The notes under the pieces are model-generated. The model ran no database searches, was not told where the DNA came from, and worked only from the letters and a program-made list of their open reading frames with translations. From Planctomycetaceae bacterium (lineage in GTDB: Bacteria > Planctomycetota > Planctomycetia > Pirellulales > Pirellulaceae): a stretch of DNA of 64,000 bases. Position 1 is the stretch's first letter, and each line of letters begins with the position of its first letter. This document shows, piece by piece, positions 26,561-34,043 of this stretch. The stretch is taken from contig CANHVO010000001.1 in the NCBI GenBank assembly GCA_947463915.1, positions 1-64,000 on the forward strand, read 5' to 3'. The position numbers and the translations under genes were made by a program.

Positions 26561-27354
26561 TTTGTCGGTTTCCTGGCGACTGCGATCAATCGGGGGCTAT
26601 CGCTGTGAAATTGGGAAGAGTGGACATCGCCTAATATCCTGATGTTCGCAAAGCCACATTTCTCAAGAATATTGCAAATCTGGTAGGGCAGATAGACTCG
26701 GAGCGCGCTCTTTTTTGTTTCCGTTAACTTGCCTTCGATGGTCCACATCCAGTCTTGAAGCAGGAGTCCATTCTCATGATCGAGGAAGCTGCGCCGAGTT
26801 AGTAGGACTTTTCGGCCCAATGAAGTACCCTCGTAATTCATTTCTGGTTTGAAACTTCGGAATAGCCCGACATAGTTTGGGATGTCTAACGCGAAATACG
26901 CATTCGGTAAAAGTGCATCAAAGGCTTTTTGGATCATTTGAACGTTTTGTGTATCGCTTTGCGAATAACCAAAACTGCTATACCAATTCAACGCACCATG
27001 GCAAGGTTCACTGGGCATGAAATGAAAAGCATCCGCAATCACATAATTCGGGATCGCAATGCCGTCTTTCGACATCAATAAATCGGAAGACCTAGCTATT
27101 TCTAAATAGACATCGCAAAGATCACAGCCCGTTACCCGGTAGCCTCGACACGCCAATTGGTTTCCGAGCGTACCTGCTCCACAGCATTGATCAAACACGT
27201 GATCACCAGGCTGCAAATGTAATTCACGCTCAAGAAATTCAATGGTTTCACAAAGCTCTTGTTTGCTGTTACGATCAAGAAATAGGTCAGCCATTTCGCG
27301 GACATGAAAGGTCTTCCACCATTCATTTTTGCCTTCCTCTGGATGCTCATTCAT
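26557..27354 (-). CDS. Class I SAM-dependent methyltransferase
   Basis: 265 aa from ATG 27354 (a TTG 11 codons upstream would overlap asnB). Motif I is VFDQCCGAGTLG (53-64) followed by an acidic residue after GYRVTGCDLC (D78) and the aromatic post-loop LNWYSSFGYS. It should methylate a small molecule. It lies 16 nt after asnB and overlaps the 2OG oxygenase by 4 nt, in the middle of the operon. The acceptor atom cannot be deduced. Confidence 0.82.
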   Translation of the reverse strand: MNEHPEEGKNEWWKTFHVREMADLFLDRNSKQELCETIEFLERELHLQPGDHVFDQCCGAGTLGNQLACRGYRVTGCDLCDVYLEIARSSDLLMSKDGIAIPNYVIADAFHFMPSEPCHGALNWYSSFGYSQSDTQNVQMIQKAFDALLPNAYFALDIPNYVGLFRSFKPEMNYEGTSLGRKVLLTRRSFLDHENGLLLQDWMWTIEGKLTETKKSALRVYLPYQICNILEKCGFANIRILGDVHSSQFHSDSPRLIAVARKPTK

Positions 27355-27370
27355 ATAATTCTGTTCCGGT

Positions 27371-29329
27371 TTACAACGAAGTGACAAACGGCAATTTGTT
27401 TGAGGAGGAGCGCCAACTTTCGTTGATCATCCAATTGTCCAACTCCAAAATCGACAACAATAGCATCCATACGGGCTCCCAGGCATGCATTTCCCGAACA
27501 TGAAGCTTCCTCGATTGCTCGACAGCGACTTCGACCCTTTCGCAGGACAAGTACCCTGCCTGCACCATTGTAGATTCTCGCAACAACTCATTCAAACGCG
27601 AGAAAGCAAAGCCAGAGAACGCAGGATCATAGAAAACGGGCGACGCATCGAATGGATGTTTTCTACGCTGAAGGACCGATTTGGGCACAACGAATTGCAT
27701 GGCGTCTCTCAAAAACTTCTTATCGATAGAACTCTCCAACAATATCTCATGTGGTACCTGCCTCAAGAACTCCCACAAACGATGGTCAAGAAACGGAACA
27801 CGGCCTTCAATGGAATGTGGCATTTCGGTTCCATCCCCCAACGTTTGGAGAATATAGCCAGATAGGGCAGAACGAGTCCAAAGCGACCTTGCGGTTTCTG
27901 CGGGGCTTTGAGCTCCCTCTTGGTAAGCCGAAAGAATGGAATCAGCCAGAGAAACAAAATAAAATGCTTCGTTGCCCTGAAAAAAACCTGGCTGCAGAAG
28001 GCTGCACATTTTGTATCCGAGAGAAGACTTAGCCTGCATCCAACTAGGCACGAATCCTAGTTGTCGTTTAACTAACGTCATGTCGAAGGCAGCTCCTTGC
28101 GGCACCATCATCCCCAAGGATGTTGCATTATTTTTCACATAATCAGTCGCAAATTCCTCAGAAGTTCCAATGCTAGGAAAGTCCTTACGGAGGTGAGAGT
28201 AGCCGAAAAATGCCTCGTCTGCTCCTTCCCCGGTCAATACGACTTTGAAGCCTGCGTCGTGAATGGCTTGGTTGAGAAGATACTTTGCAGAGAGATGGCC
28301 GTTGATCGCCAATCCTTCACTCCCGGCGACAGCCAACGGAAGGGTTTCCAAAATAGCCTTTGACGAAACGGGAACAATGTGCAACTTGGATCCAACGTGC
28401 TCGGCTGTTTCAACCGCATCCTGTTTTTCGTCGTAGGCCTTATGGTCGAATGAAACAGTAAATGCATCTAAATTTTTCGCTGCTTCCTGATTGGCAATAC
28501 CAACGATGGCACTCGAGTCCAAGCCACCGCTCAAATGACACGCCATGGGAACATCGGAGCGAAGGCGTACACGTACGGCGTCGGTTACTTTTTCGCGACA
28601 CTCCTCAACCATTTCCGAACGTTGCTTCCGTGAAGTAACCAAATACGGTTCGACATTTTCCGTCAGTTTCCAATAAGGCTCGACCTGAAATTTGGTTGGA
28701 TTTCCCAGTAAATAATGAGCTGGGGGAATTCTTGAAATGCCATCAAAAAGCGTAAGATGGGGCGGCAAATATTGGGTTGATACTGCATATTTTAGTGATT
28801 CCAAATTCCACTTCGGTGCAATTCCGCATGCAAAAAGCGCTTTGGCCTCCGAAGCAATGAGAAGCCCATTTGGATTTGCATGATAAACAAGAGGCTTAAC
28901 ACCGAATCGATCGCGGGCAGCGAAGATCCGATGTCGTTTAGTATCCCACAATACAAACGCAAATTCTCCTTGCAGATACTGAAGGCAATCGATATCGAAT
29001 TCCTCGTAGAGATGAACGAGCACTTCGCTATCACTTTTCGTTCGAAATCGATGTCCTTTCGAAATCAGTTTTAAACGCAGTCTTTCATATTCGTAGAACT
29101 CCCCATTGATGATTGCCCATACCGACCCTCCCTCATTAGTGATCGGTTGGGCTCCATTGTGCGGTTCAATCACACTCAAACGGCAGTGTCCCAACGCGAC
29201 CCTTCCTCCGGCATCAAAATAAAACCCTGCTGCGTCCGGGCCGCGATGCCTCAACCGGTCTATTGCATTGCGAACAACAGGCGGAGATACTTTCTCAGTT
29301 GATGAGATCGCAGCAACTAAGCCACACAT
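27371..29329 (-). CDS. asnB: Asparagine synthetase-type glutamine amidotransferase
   Basis: 652 aa. Mature Cys2 (MCGLVAA) is the nucleophile of the N-terminal class II glutaminase; RLRHRGPDAAG and GEFAFVLWD follow. The synthetase half has the PP-loop SGGLDSS (267-273) and GEGADEAFFGY. It transfers ammonia from Gln to an adenylated carboxylate. It has a good AGGAAAGGA ribosome-binding site. In this setting, beside an adenylation-reductase enzyme, methyltransferase and oxygenase, it may form an amide or lactam in a natural product rather than asparagine. The general fold is certain; the acceptor is not. Confidence 0.9.
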   Translation of the reverse strand: MCGLVAAISSTEKVSPPVVRNAIDRLRHRGPDAAGFYFDAGGRVALGHCRLSVIEPHNGAQPITNEGGSVWAIINGEFYEYERLRLKLISKGHRFRTKSDSEVLVHLYEEFDIDCLQYLQGEFAFVLWDTKRHRIFAARDRFGVKPLVYHANPNGLLIASEAKALFACGIAPKWNLESLKYAVSTQYLPPHLTLFDGISRIPPAHYLLGNPTKFQVEPYWKLTENVEPYLVTSRKQRSEMVEECREKVTDAVRVRLRSDVPMACHLSGGLDSSAIVGIANQEAAKNLDAFTVSFDHKAYDEKQDAVETAEHVGSKLHIVPVSSKAILETLPLAVAGSEGLAINGHLSAKYLLNQAIHDAGFKVVLTGEGADEAFFGYSHLRKDFPSIGTSEEFATDYVKNNATSLGMMVPQGAAFDMTLVKRQLGFVPSWMQAKSSLGYKMCSLLQPGFFQGNEAFYFVSLADSILSAYQEGAQSPAETARSLWTRSALSGYILQTLGDGTEMPHSIEGRVPFLDHRLWEFLRQVPHEILLESSIDKKFLRDAMQFVVPKSVLQRRKHPFDASPVFYDPAFSGFAFSRLNELLRESTMVQAGYLSCERVEVAVEQSRKLHVREMHAWEPVWMLLLSILELDNWMINESWRSSSNKLPFVTSL

Positions 29330-29344
29330 CGTCGAGGTCCTTTC

Positions 29345-30310
29345 CTAACATTTAGGGACGACGAAAACTTTTTGAGCCTCGTCGCTTTTTGCCGCTTCTA
29401 TCGCATCCTGAAATCCCTCTAAAGCAAATTTCTGCCCAATCAAGTCATTAACACAAACTTTTCTCGCGGCAAGCATCTCAACAGCTGCAGTAAAGGAACC
29501 ATAGTTAACAACATACATTTGCGGCTCCTTAGGAAGAATATCCATCATTGCAAAAGAAGTCGGATACAATTGGCGGCTCTTCAACACGAGCTTGCCACGC
29601 GGCCTAACCAGCTGAATCATTCGTCGTAAGATCTCTGTAGTTGATTCCGTTTCTATGACGAAATCAAACGAGTGCATGCGGAGGTGATCACAATTCTGGC
29701 TTGAACATGTAGTGACGTCGCCAAAGCCGTGAGCTTCCAGAATTCTTCTCGTAAGTTCGGCAATTCGGTTCTCCCCCAAAATCAACCCTCGCTCGCTCGA
29801 GATAATGGGAGCATTGAGAACCGCAAGCGATGCGGCCACGGGCTCAGCAAAGGCTGCGACTTCAAATGAAAGCCCCTCGGGGATTTTGTAGACAACATGC
29901 TCAGGCACAGCGACACACTCAGCCAAAGCACCGTCAAAATGGACTCCCAACATCGAAGCGCTTTGACATATTTCAAATCGACTGTTGTCACAAAATTCGC
30001 ACTCACGGCAATTAACCCAAGGATTAACCACAACACGGTCACCCGGCTTTAGGTGGACAACCTCGACACCAACACTCTCAACCGTTCCCGAAAACTCATG
30101 CCCAGGGATCAATGGCCTCGAAGCCTTGATTTCACCGGAAATAACCCTTAAGTCGGTGCGGCAGAGTCCAATTGCGTGGACTCGTATACGTATGTACTTT
30201 GGCGCTAAACTATTGAGCGGACAAACCTCCAATGTAGTTTGTCCATGATATGTCACGACAGCCAGAAATGTTTTGATCTCTTCTAAGCAACCAACCGCTG
30301 GGGACTTCAT
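29345..30310 (-). CDS. Zinc-dependent medium-chain dehydrogenase/reductase
   Basis: 321 aa from ATG 30310 (TTG 30316 also possible). The catalytic zinc site is seen as C50 in GLCRTDL and the GHE motif (70-72); the four structural-zinc cysteines are C101, C104, C107 and C115. The second half should bind NAD(P), but the expected GxGxxG loop reads LILGENRIAELT, so the nucleotide site is unusual. It is the first gene of the minus-strand operon, 15 nt before asnB, and could reduce the aldehyde released by the reductase protein or oxidise an alcohol. Confidence 0.82.
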   Translation of the reverse strand: MKSPAVGCLEEIKTFLAVVTYHGQTTLEVCPLNSLAPKYIRIRVHAIGLCRTDLRVISGEIKASRPLIPGHEFSGTVESVGVEVVHLKPGDRVVVNPWVNCRECEFCDNSRFEICQSASMLGVHFDGALAECVAVPEHVVYKIPEGLSFEVAAFAEPVAASLAVLNAPIISSERGLILGENRIAELTRRILEAHGFGDVTTCSSQNCDHLRMHSFDFVIETESTTEILRRMIQLVRPRGKLVLKSRQLYPTSFAMMDILPKEPQMYVVNYGSFTAAVEMLAARKVCVNDLIGQKFALEGFQDAIEAAKSDEAQKVFVVPKC

Positions 30311-30426
30311 CTTCAAAACACTCGTGTAAAAAAAACTTTAACCAGTATCGTGAACGTAATGGATGATGGCGTAAACGTCCATGGCAATTGCATGTCATAT
30401 GATTGAAAAACAAGGGAATAGTTTTC

Positions 30427-30498
30427 CTACGGCAGTGCGCCGTGCAATCGTTCCAGCTTGCCGTTGCTTTGCGGATAGTAAGGGCTTGTTCTCACTCG
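30427..30498 (-). pseudogene. Transposase/integrase core remnant
   Basis: In the minus frame ending with TAG at 30427-30429 the sequence reads VRTSPYYPQSNGKLERL and then HGALP, the C-terminal signature of rve-type (DDE) integrase core transposases. The frame is closed by a stop shortly upstream, so only about 25-35 codons survive. This is a scar of an insertion element between the biosynthetic operon and the receptor gene. Confidence 0.7.
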
Positions 30499-30589
30499 AG
30501 CCAGATACAATGATCGCGGCTAGCGCTTGCCGTTCAGGTTAGACCAACTTGGTTGCCAAATTGCTTTCGACCAAGTGCTTGGAACCGAA

Positions 30590-32998
30590 TCAATACGTGA
30601 GACTCGTGCTTACGTAAAAATTCACACCGGGCTGATAGATGGATAGTCCGCTGGCGGTGCGGAAATCGAAGTGCTCTCGATAGAGACGGTCAAACATATT
30701 TTCGACCCCCAACGCCACCACTGCCCCCTTTGTTTTCGGCACACGAAAAACTCCGCGGGTGTCCCAAGTCGTAAAGCCTGCGGTTGCCGTCTCGAGCAAG
30801 CTGGTGGCCACGCGTGTTTGTTTGTTGACCATGCGCGCCGAAATGTCAATGCTCCATGCTTGTTGGGCACTGGTATCGTGCAATCGCAATCCCATCCGCG
30901 ATTCAAGAGGCGGCATGCTTGGCAAAGGTTCCTCAGCCGAAGCCGCAACTTGCCCTTGGTTGAATTCGCCGCGGACTCGCCCGGCTACTTTTTGACTGGC
31001 GGTGAAAGTATCGCCGTTTGTCGTTGCAAAGTTACCGTTTCGAGTTCGATCGCGACCATCCACGACTCGCAAATTCGCAAATGGCGTTACTGGACTTTTC
31101 GGCATCAACTCACCAAACCATTCACCCCCGAGAATGGTCGCCAAATCAGTGTTGACATAGCGAAGGCTTACCTGACCAACCTCTCCGTTGGGTGGCAATG
31201 TATTGACAAGAGTGTTTTCAAAGGTGATGTAGTCGAGTCCCCACGAGTGAAATACGCGCCCCCCCGTCTTGAGCCAGTCATCATGGTACTCGGCACCGAG
31301 GTCCAACTGAAATAGCCTCTCTTTTGCCAAGGTCGGATCACCAGTGACGTTATTCAGTCCATTTTGCAATACCAACATAAACGGTTGAGCAGCATAGAGT
31401 TCCGTGAGAGTTGGAGCTCGCTCTGCGTAACCTCCGCTAAGCGAAGTTGTCCATGTATCGGTCGGGTCATAGCGCAGGCTTGCAAAGCAGCTTCCCAATC
31501 CAAAATCGCGCTGATAAGCATTAGTTCCAACGATATTGCTATAGGCTGCAGGGAATGTATCCAGTCCCACTGGAATGTTCGCAGGATCATTGGAGAGATC
31601 GCTTGATGCGTAGTCCGCACGTGCTCCTACGCGCACCTCAACTTTGTCGCCTAGCTTTTCGAGATACTCAGCAAACAATCCTGGATTGGCGATATAGGAT
31701 CGTGGGATGGGCGAGTTCCGGTTCGCAAACGGAATCGGGAGCCCTAACGTAACGCCACTTGCGATTTCGTTGAGTTCCTGTTTGACGAATCTCAAGTCGT
31801 GCCCGAAAGTGAAACGGAACGAGTCGCTGTCTAAGTCACCAACATGAAAGGACTGCCGATAGCCGGTCGACATCGAATCGACATCCGTTACCCCGTTGTA
31901 GTTGATATCGTTGAGAACGGGAAAGAAGGGTCGTTTGCGTTGGTTTTGAGCGTTCCCTTCAAAGCGAGTACGATTGTACCACGCCTCGGTTTCTATCGAA
32001 TCAACACCACCGCGATCACGGCTGGTGTGCGTTGCTTCGTATCCGTCGGTGACCAAGTAATCGAGATCGAATACGTAGCCAGGAAATACGACATCGGTTT
32101 GGTCCAATCGCAATACGTTGAGTTCGATCGAGTCTTCTTTCCAGTCCTTCCCAAGCGCCAAAATCATTTCTTGGGAATGATAGCTAGAGGGGATGGCTTG
32201 TCGGCCGCCTGCGCGATAGTCGCCGCCATCGCGCGCAGCATAGTTGAATCGAGCTCCCCAATCGGCAGCTCCGGTCAACAGCGTTTGCTGCCCGAAGAAT
32301 TGGTTCCCGTTCACTTTGTATTCTGCGTCGCTGCTACCATGCCATTGCGGCCCGCTCGCATAGCGTGGCGAGCCGAGCAACTGCACATCGGTAAATGAAA
32401 AGCCAGGGCCGTAGAGAGACGAATAAGGGCCAGGAACGATCTCAACGCTCTTGATCTGGCGTGAATCGAACTTACTCAAGATAGTGTCCAAGTCAGCACG
32501 TGCTGGGACCCAGTGGGAACCAGAGGCCGCGAGCGCACCGATTCGCGAGCCACGAATACGGGGGTCGCTGACGATAGGGGTCTTGGCTTGCACATTGGAG
32601 CTCAAACCTGAAGAAGATTTTTTCAGCAAGCTACCAAGGTCGGTACTGGAAAGAGGCAATGACTCACGGCCAGAGACGACGTCCTTGGAGGTAAACGTTA
32701 TTTCCTCGGCGGCGCGACCTGTCGAATTCGCGCTCCCTGGAGCCCCCCGAAGTCGATTCGCAGTTGCAGCACTATCGGCCGATCGAGACTCTTCCGCAAC
32801 ATTGATCCGAGGTTCTAGTAGCGGCGTCGGCTGCTTCATCATCGAGGCCGGAAGGACCGTGATACGATCCTCATCTTCGTCTTGAGCGCGAGCAGGCTGC
32901 GAAGCTGCCGCTGTTATCGTTATTAGCCCGAAAAGATGCGATAGAAAGACAGCCTTCAGCCGGTTCGTTTTGACGGTGGTGCTAGAGCGTGAAGGCAT
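30590..32998 (-). CDS. TonB-dependent outer-membrane receptor
   Basis: 802 aa. The signal peptide runs to about residue 38 (SQPARA/QDEDE) and a TonB-box-like RITVLPA follows. The plug domain (~90-230) contains SRQIKSVEIVPGPYSSLYGP, and the rest is the 22-strand barrel, ending in a final strand with a terminal Tyr after ENMFDRLYREHFDF and YVSTSLTY. Such receptors import siderophores, vitamins or glycans using TonB energy. The protein has no SusC-type extension. It stands alone, with an inverted repeat just upstream that may be its operator. The ligand is unknown. Confidence 0.9.
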   Translation of the reverse strand: MPSRSSTTVKTNRLKAVFLSHLFGLITITAAASQPARAQDEDEDRITVLPASMMKQPTPLLEPRINVAEESRSADSAATANRLRGAPGSANSTGRAAEEITFTSKDVVSGRESLPLSSTDLGSLLKKSSSGLSSNVQAKTPIVSDPRIRGSRIGALAASGSHWVPARADLDTILSKFDSRQIKSVEIVPGPYSSLYGPGFSFTDVQLLGSPRYASGPQWHGSSDAEYKVNGNQFFGQQTLLTGAADWGARFNYAARDGGDYRAGGRQAIPSSYHSQEMILALGKDWKEDSIELNVLRLDQTDVVFPGYVFDLDYLVTDGYEATHTSRDRGGVDSIETEAWYNRTRFEGNAQNQRKRPFFPVLNDINYNGVTDVDSMSTGYRQSFHVGDLDSDSFRFTFGHDLRFVKQELNEIASGVTLGLPIPFANRNSPIPRSYIANPGLFAEYLEKLGDKVEVRVGARADYASSDLSNDPANIPVGLDTFPAAYSNIVGTNAYQRDFGLGSCFASLRYDPTDTWTTSLSGGYAERAPTLTELYAAQPFMLVLQNGLNNVTGDPTLAKERLFQLDLGAEYHDDWLKTGGRVFHSWGLDYITFENTLVNTLPPNGEVGQVSLRYVNTDLATILGGEWFGELMPKSPVTPFANLRVVDGRDRTRNGNFATTNGDTFTASQKVAGRVRGEFNQGQVAASAEEPLPSMPPLESRMGLRLHDTSAQQAWSIDISARMVNKQTRVATSLLETATAGFTTWDTRGVFRVPKTKGAVVALGVENMFDRLYREHFDFRTASGLSIYQPGVNFYVSTSLTY

Positions 32999-33028
32999 GA
33001 AATCGGCAATTCAAATCGGGCATGACAA

Positions 33029-33080
33029 GTCCTATTTGTGTAACCACTGGTATATTCGGTAACTTCAAGCCAAATAGGAC
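33029..33080. promoter_or_regulatory. Perfect 10-bp inverted repeat upstream of the receptor gene
   Basis: GTCCTATTTG at 33029-33038 and its exact complement CAAATAGGAC at 33071-33080, 31-82 nt upstream of the receptor start, with a 32-nt spacer. It could be a paired operator or the stem of a 5' leader structure. It does not look like a cobalamin riboswitch. Confidence 0.4.
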
Positions 33081-33161
33081 AATTTGACATCGGCAGGCGG
33101 TACAGCTTACCCAGCCTGTCTACGTGTAATTCCTTCCGGGTTTTTGGGGACGACTTTGTAT

Positions 33162-33238
33162 TGAGCTTGAGGCGCTAGCCGAGTCATGCCTCGGTAAATC
33201 GGCCAGCGCTAAGAACCGGAAGTTCCTTCTGGTTCTTG
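33162..33238. repeat. Degenerate intergenic hairpin element
   Basis: A copy of the GAGGCGCTAGCCGA repeat arm at 33162-33182 with a damaged second arm (33199 onward), followed by an 11-bp hairpin (AAGAACCGGAA / TTCTGGTTCTT, 33211-33238). It is related to the perfect elements at 44619 and 54903. Confidence 0.5.
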
Positions 33239-33460
33239 ATCAAACAATTGAGCCGAAAAAAGCGAAAAGAACCGAAAAATGAGACGATCGAATAAATGAG
33301 TTCATTTTGATCAAAGGCTCTCAGCTACTTGATCCATAGCCTAAATGACCACCGAATGAAGACTAAACGAAGTTACGATTCCATTTTCTTTCGCCATCTT
33401 TCGTTTCTTTCGGCAAAAAAAGGGGGAAGGGACTTAAGACTTTTGGACCAGCCGACACCC

Positions 33461-33490
33461 CTCTGGAAATCGGCTAGCGTCTCAGGCTCA
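33461..33490. repeat. Half copy of the CTAGCG intergenic repeat
   Basis: The stretch CTCTGGAAATCGGCTAGCG followed by TCTCAGGCTCA matches one spacer edge and one arm of the 21-bp inverted-repeat element found whole at 44619-44676, with one mismatch. The other arm is missing. Confidence 0.5.
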
Positions 33491-33525
33491 GAATGCTTCA
33501 TAGCAAACCGCGGGCTACGAATGCC

Positions 33526-33615
33526 AAAGTAGTAGGCACATTCCATATGCCGTTCACCAAGAATCATAATAAACGCGGCGCGGCGGACGGCACGACGGAG
33601 CGTGCCTGCTACTTT
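33526..33615. repeat. MITE-like element with imperfect terminal inverted repeats
   Basis: The left end AAAGTAGTAGGCAC (33526-33539) pairs with GTGCCTGCTACTTT (33602-33615) with one mismatch, and the complementarity continues inward (TATGCCGTTCACC against GGCGGACGGCACG) for about 35 nt. The 90-nt unit has no coding capacity and resembles a miniature inverted-repeat element. Confidence 0.5.
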
Positions 33616-33639
33616 TGTTGGCTGTATCTACTGCGATAG

Positions 33640-34020
33640 AATCGCGAATGCGATGGGATTTTTCAGCCTGGGGTAAAGTTCGCGCCGCGAACGAAACCCC
33701 AGGTAGTATGCCCCAATTGATTCAGAGCTCTGAAGGAGCGGCATTGGCATGAATCATTGCTCAACCAATCGCGATGTTGATCAGCAGGCTACGTAAATTC
33801 GGTTGGAATGTCGTCGCTCTGCGACTCTCAAACCATTTATTCAATGTCGACCACGGATTTCATCCGTGGATATCAAATGCCACTGCTCCGCAGTTAAGTC
33901 TCTCATTCAACCACTGTTCTCAGGTGAAACAGGCCGCTTTCACAGAATTGGACATACAACTCGCCGCACACAGTTGAATTACTGACTAAGATATTGTCGA
34001 AGTGGAATACAGACAAGATT
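33640..34020 (+). repeat. Upstream repeat block, copy 1
   Basis: About 380 nt closely similar to 54450-54870, each placed just before a giant subtilase gene. It contains three structured parts: a long hairpin with CCTGGGGT/ACCCCAGG (33667-33703) enclosing GTTCGCG/CGCGAAC, the 14-bp palindrome TTCAGAGCTCTGAA (33721-33734), and the hairpin CCACGGAT-TTC-ATCCGTGG (33851-33869). The end nearest the gene is also conserved and may hold the promoter. I see no gene here. Confidence 0.7.
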
Positions 34021-34043
34021 TCAGCCAAAAACGCTCAGTCAAA

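Noticed and set aside
33029..33080. Cobalamin riboswitch upstream of the receptor
   Set aside because: The region is short and lacks the conserved B12-box-like core; only a simple inverted repeat is visible.
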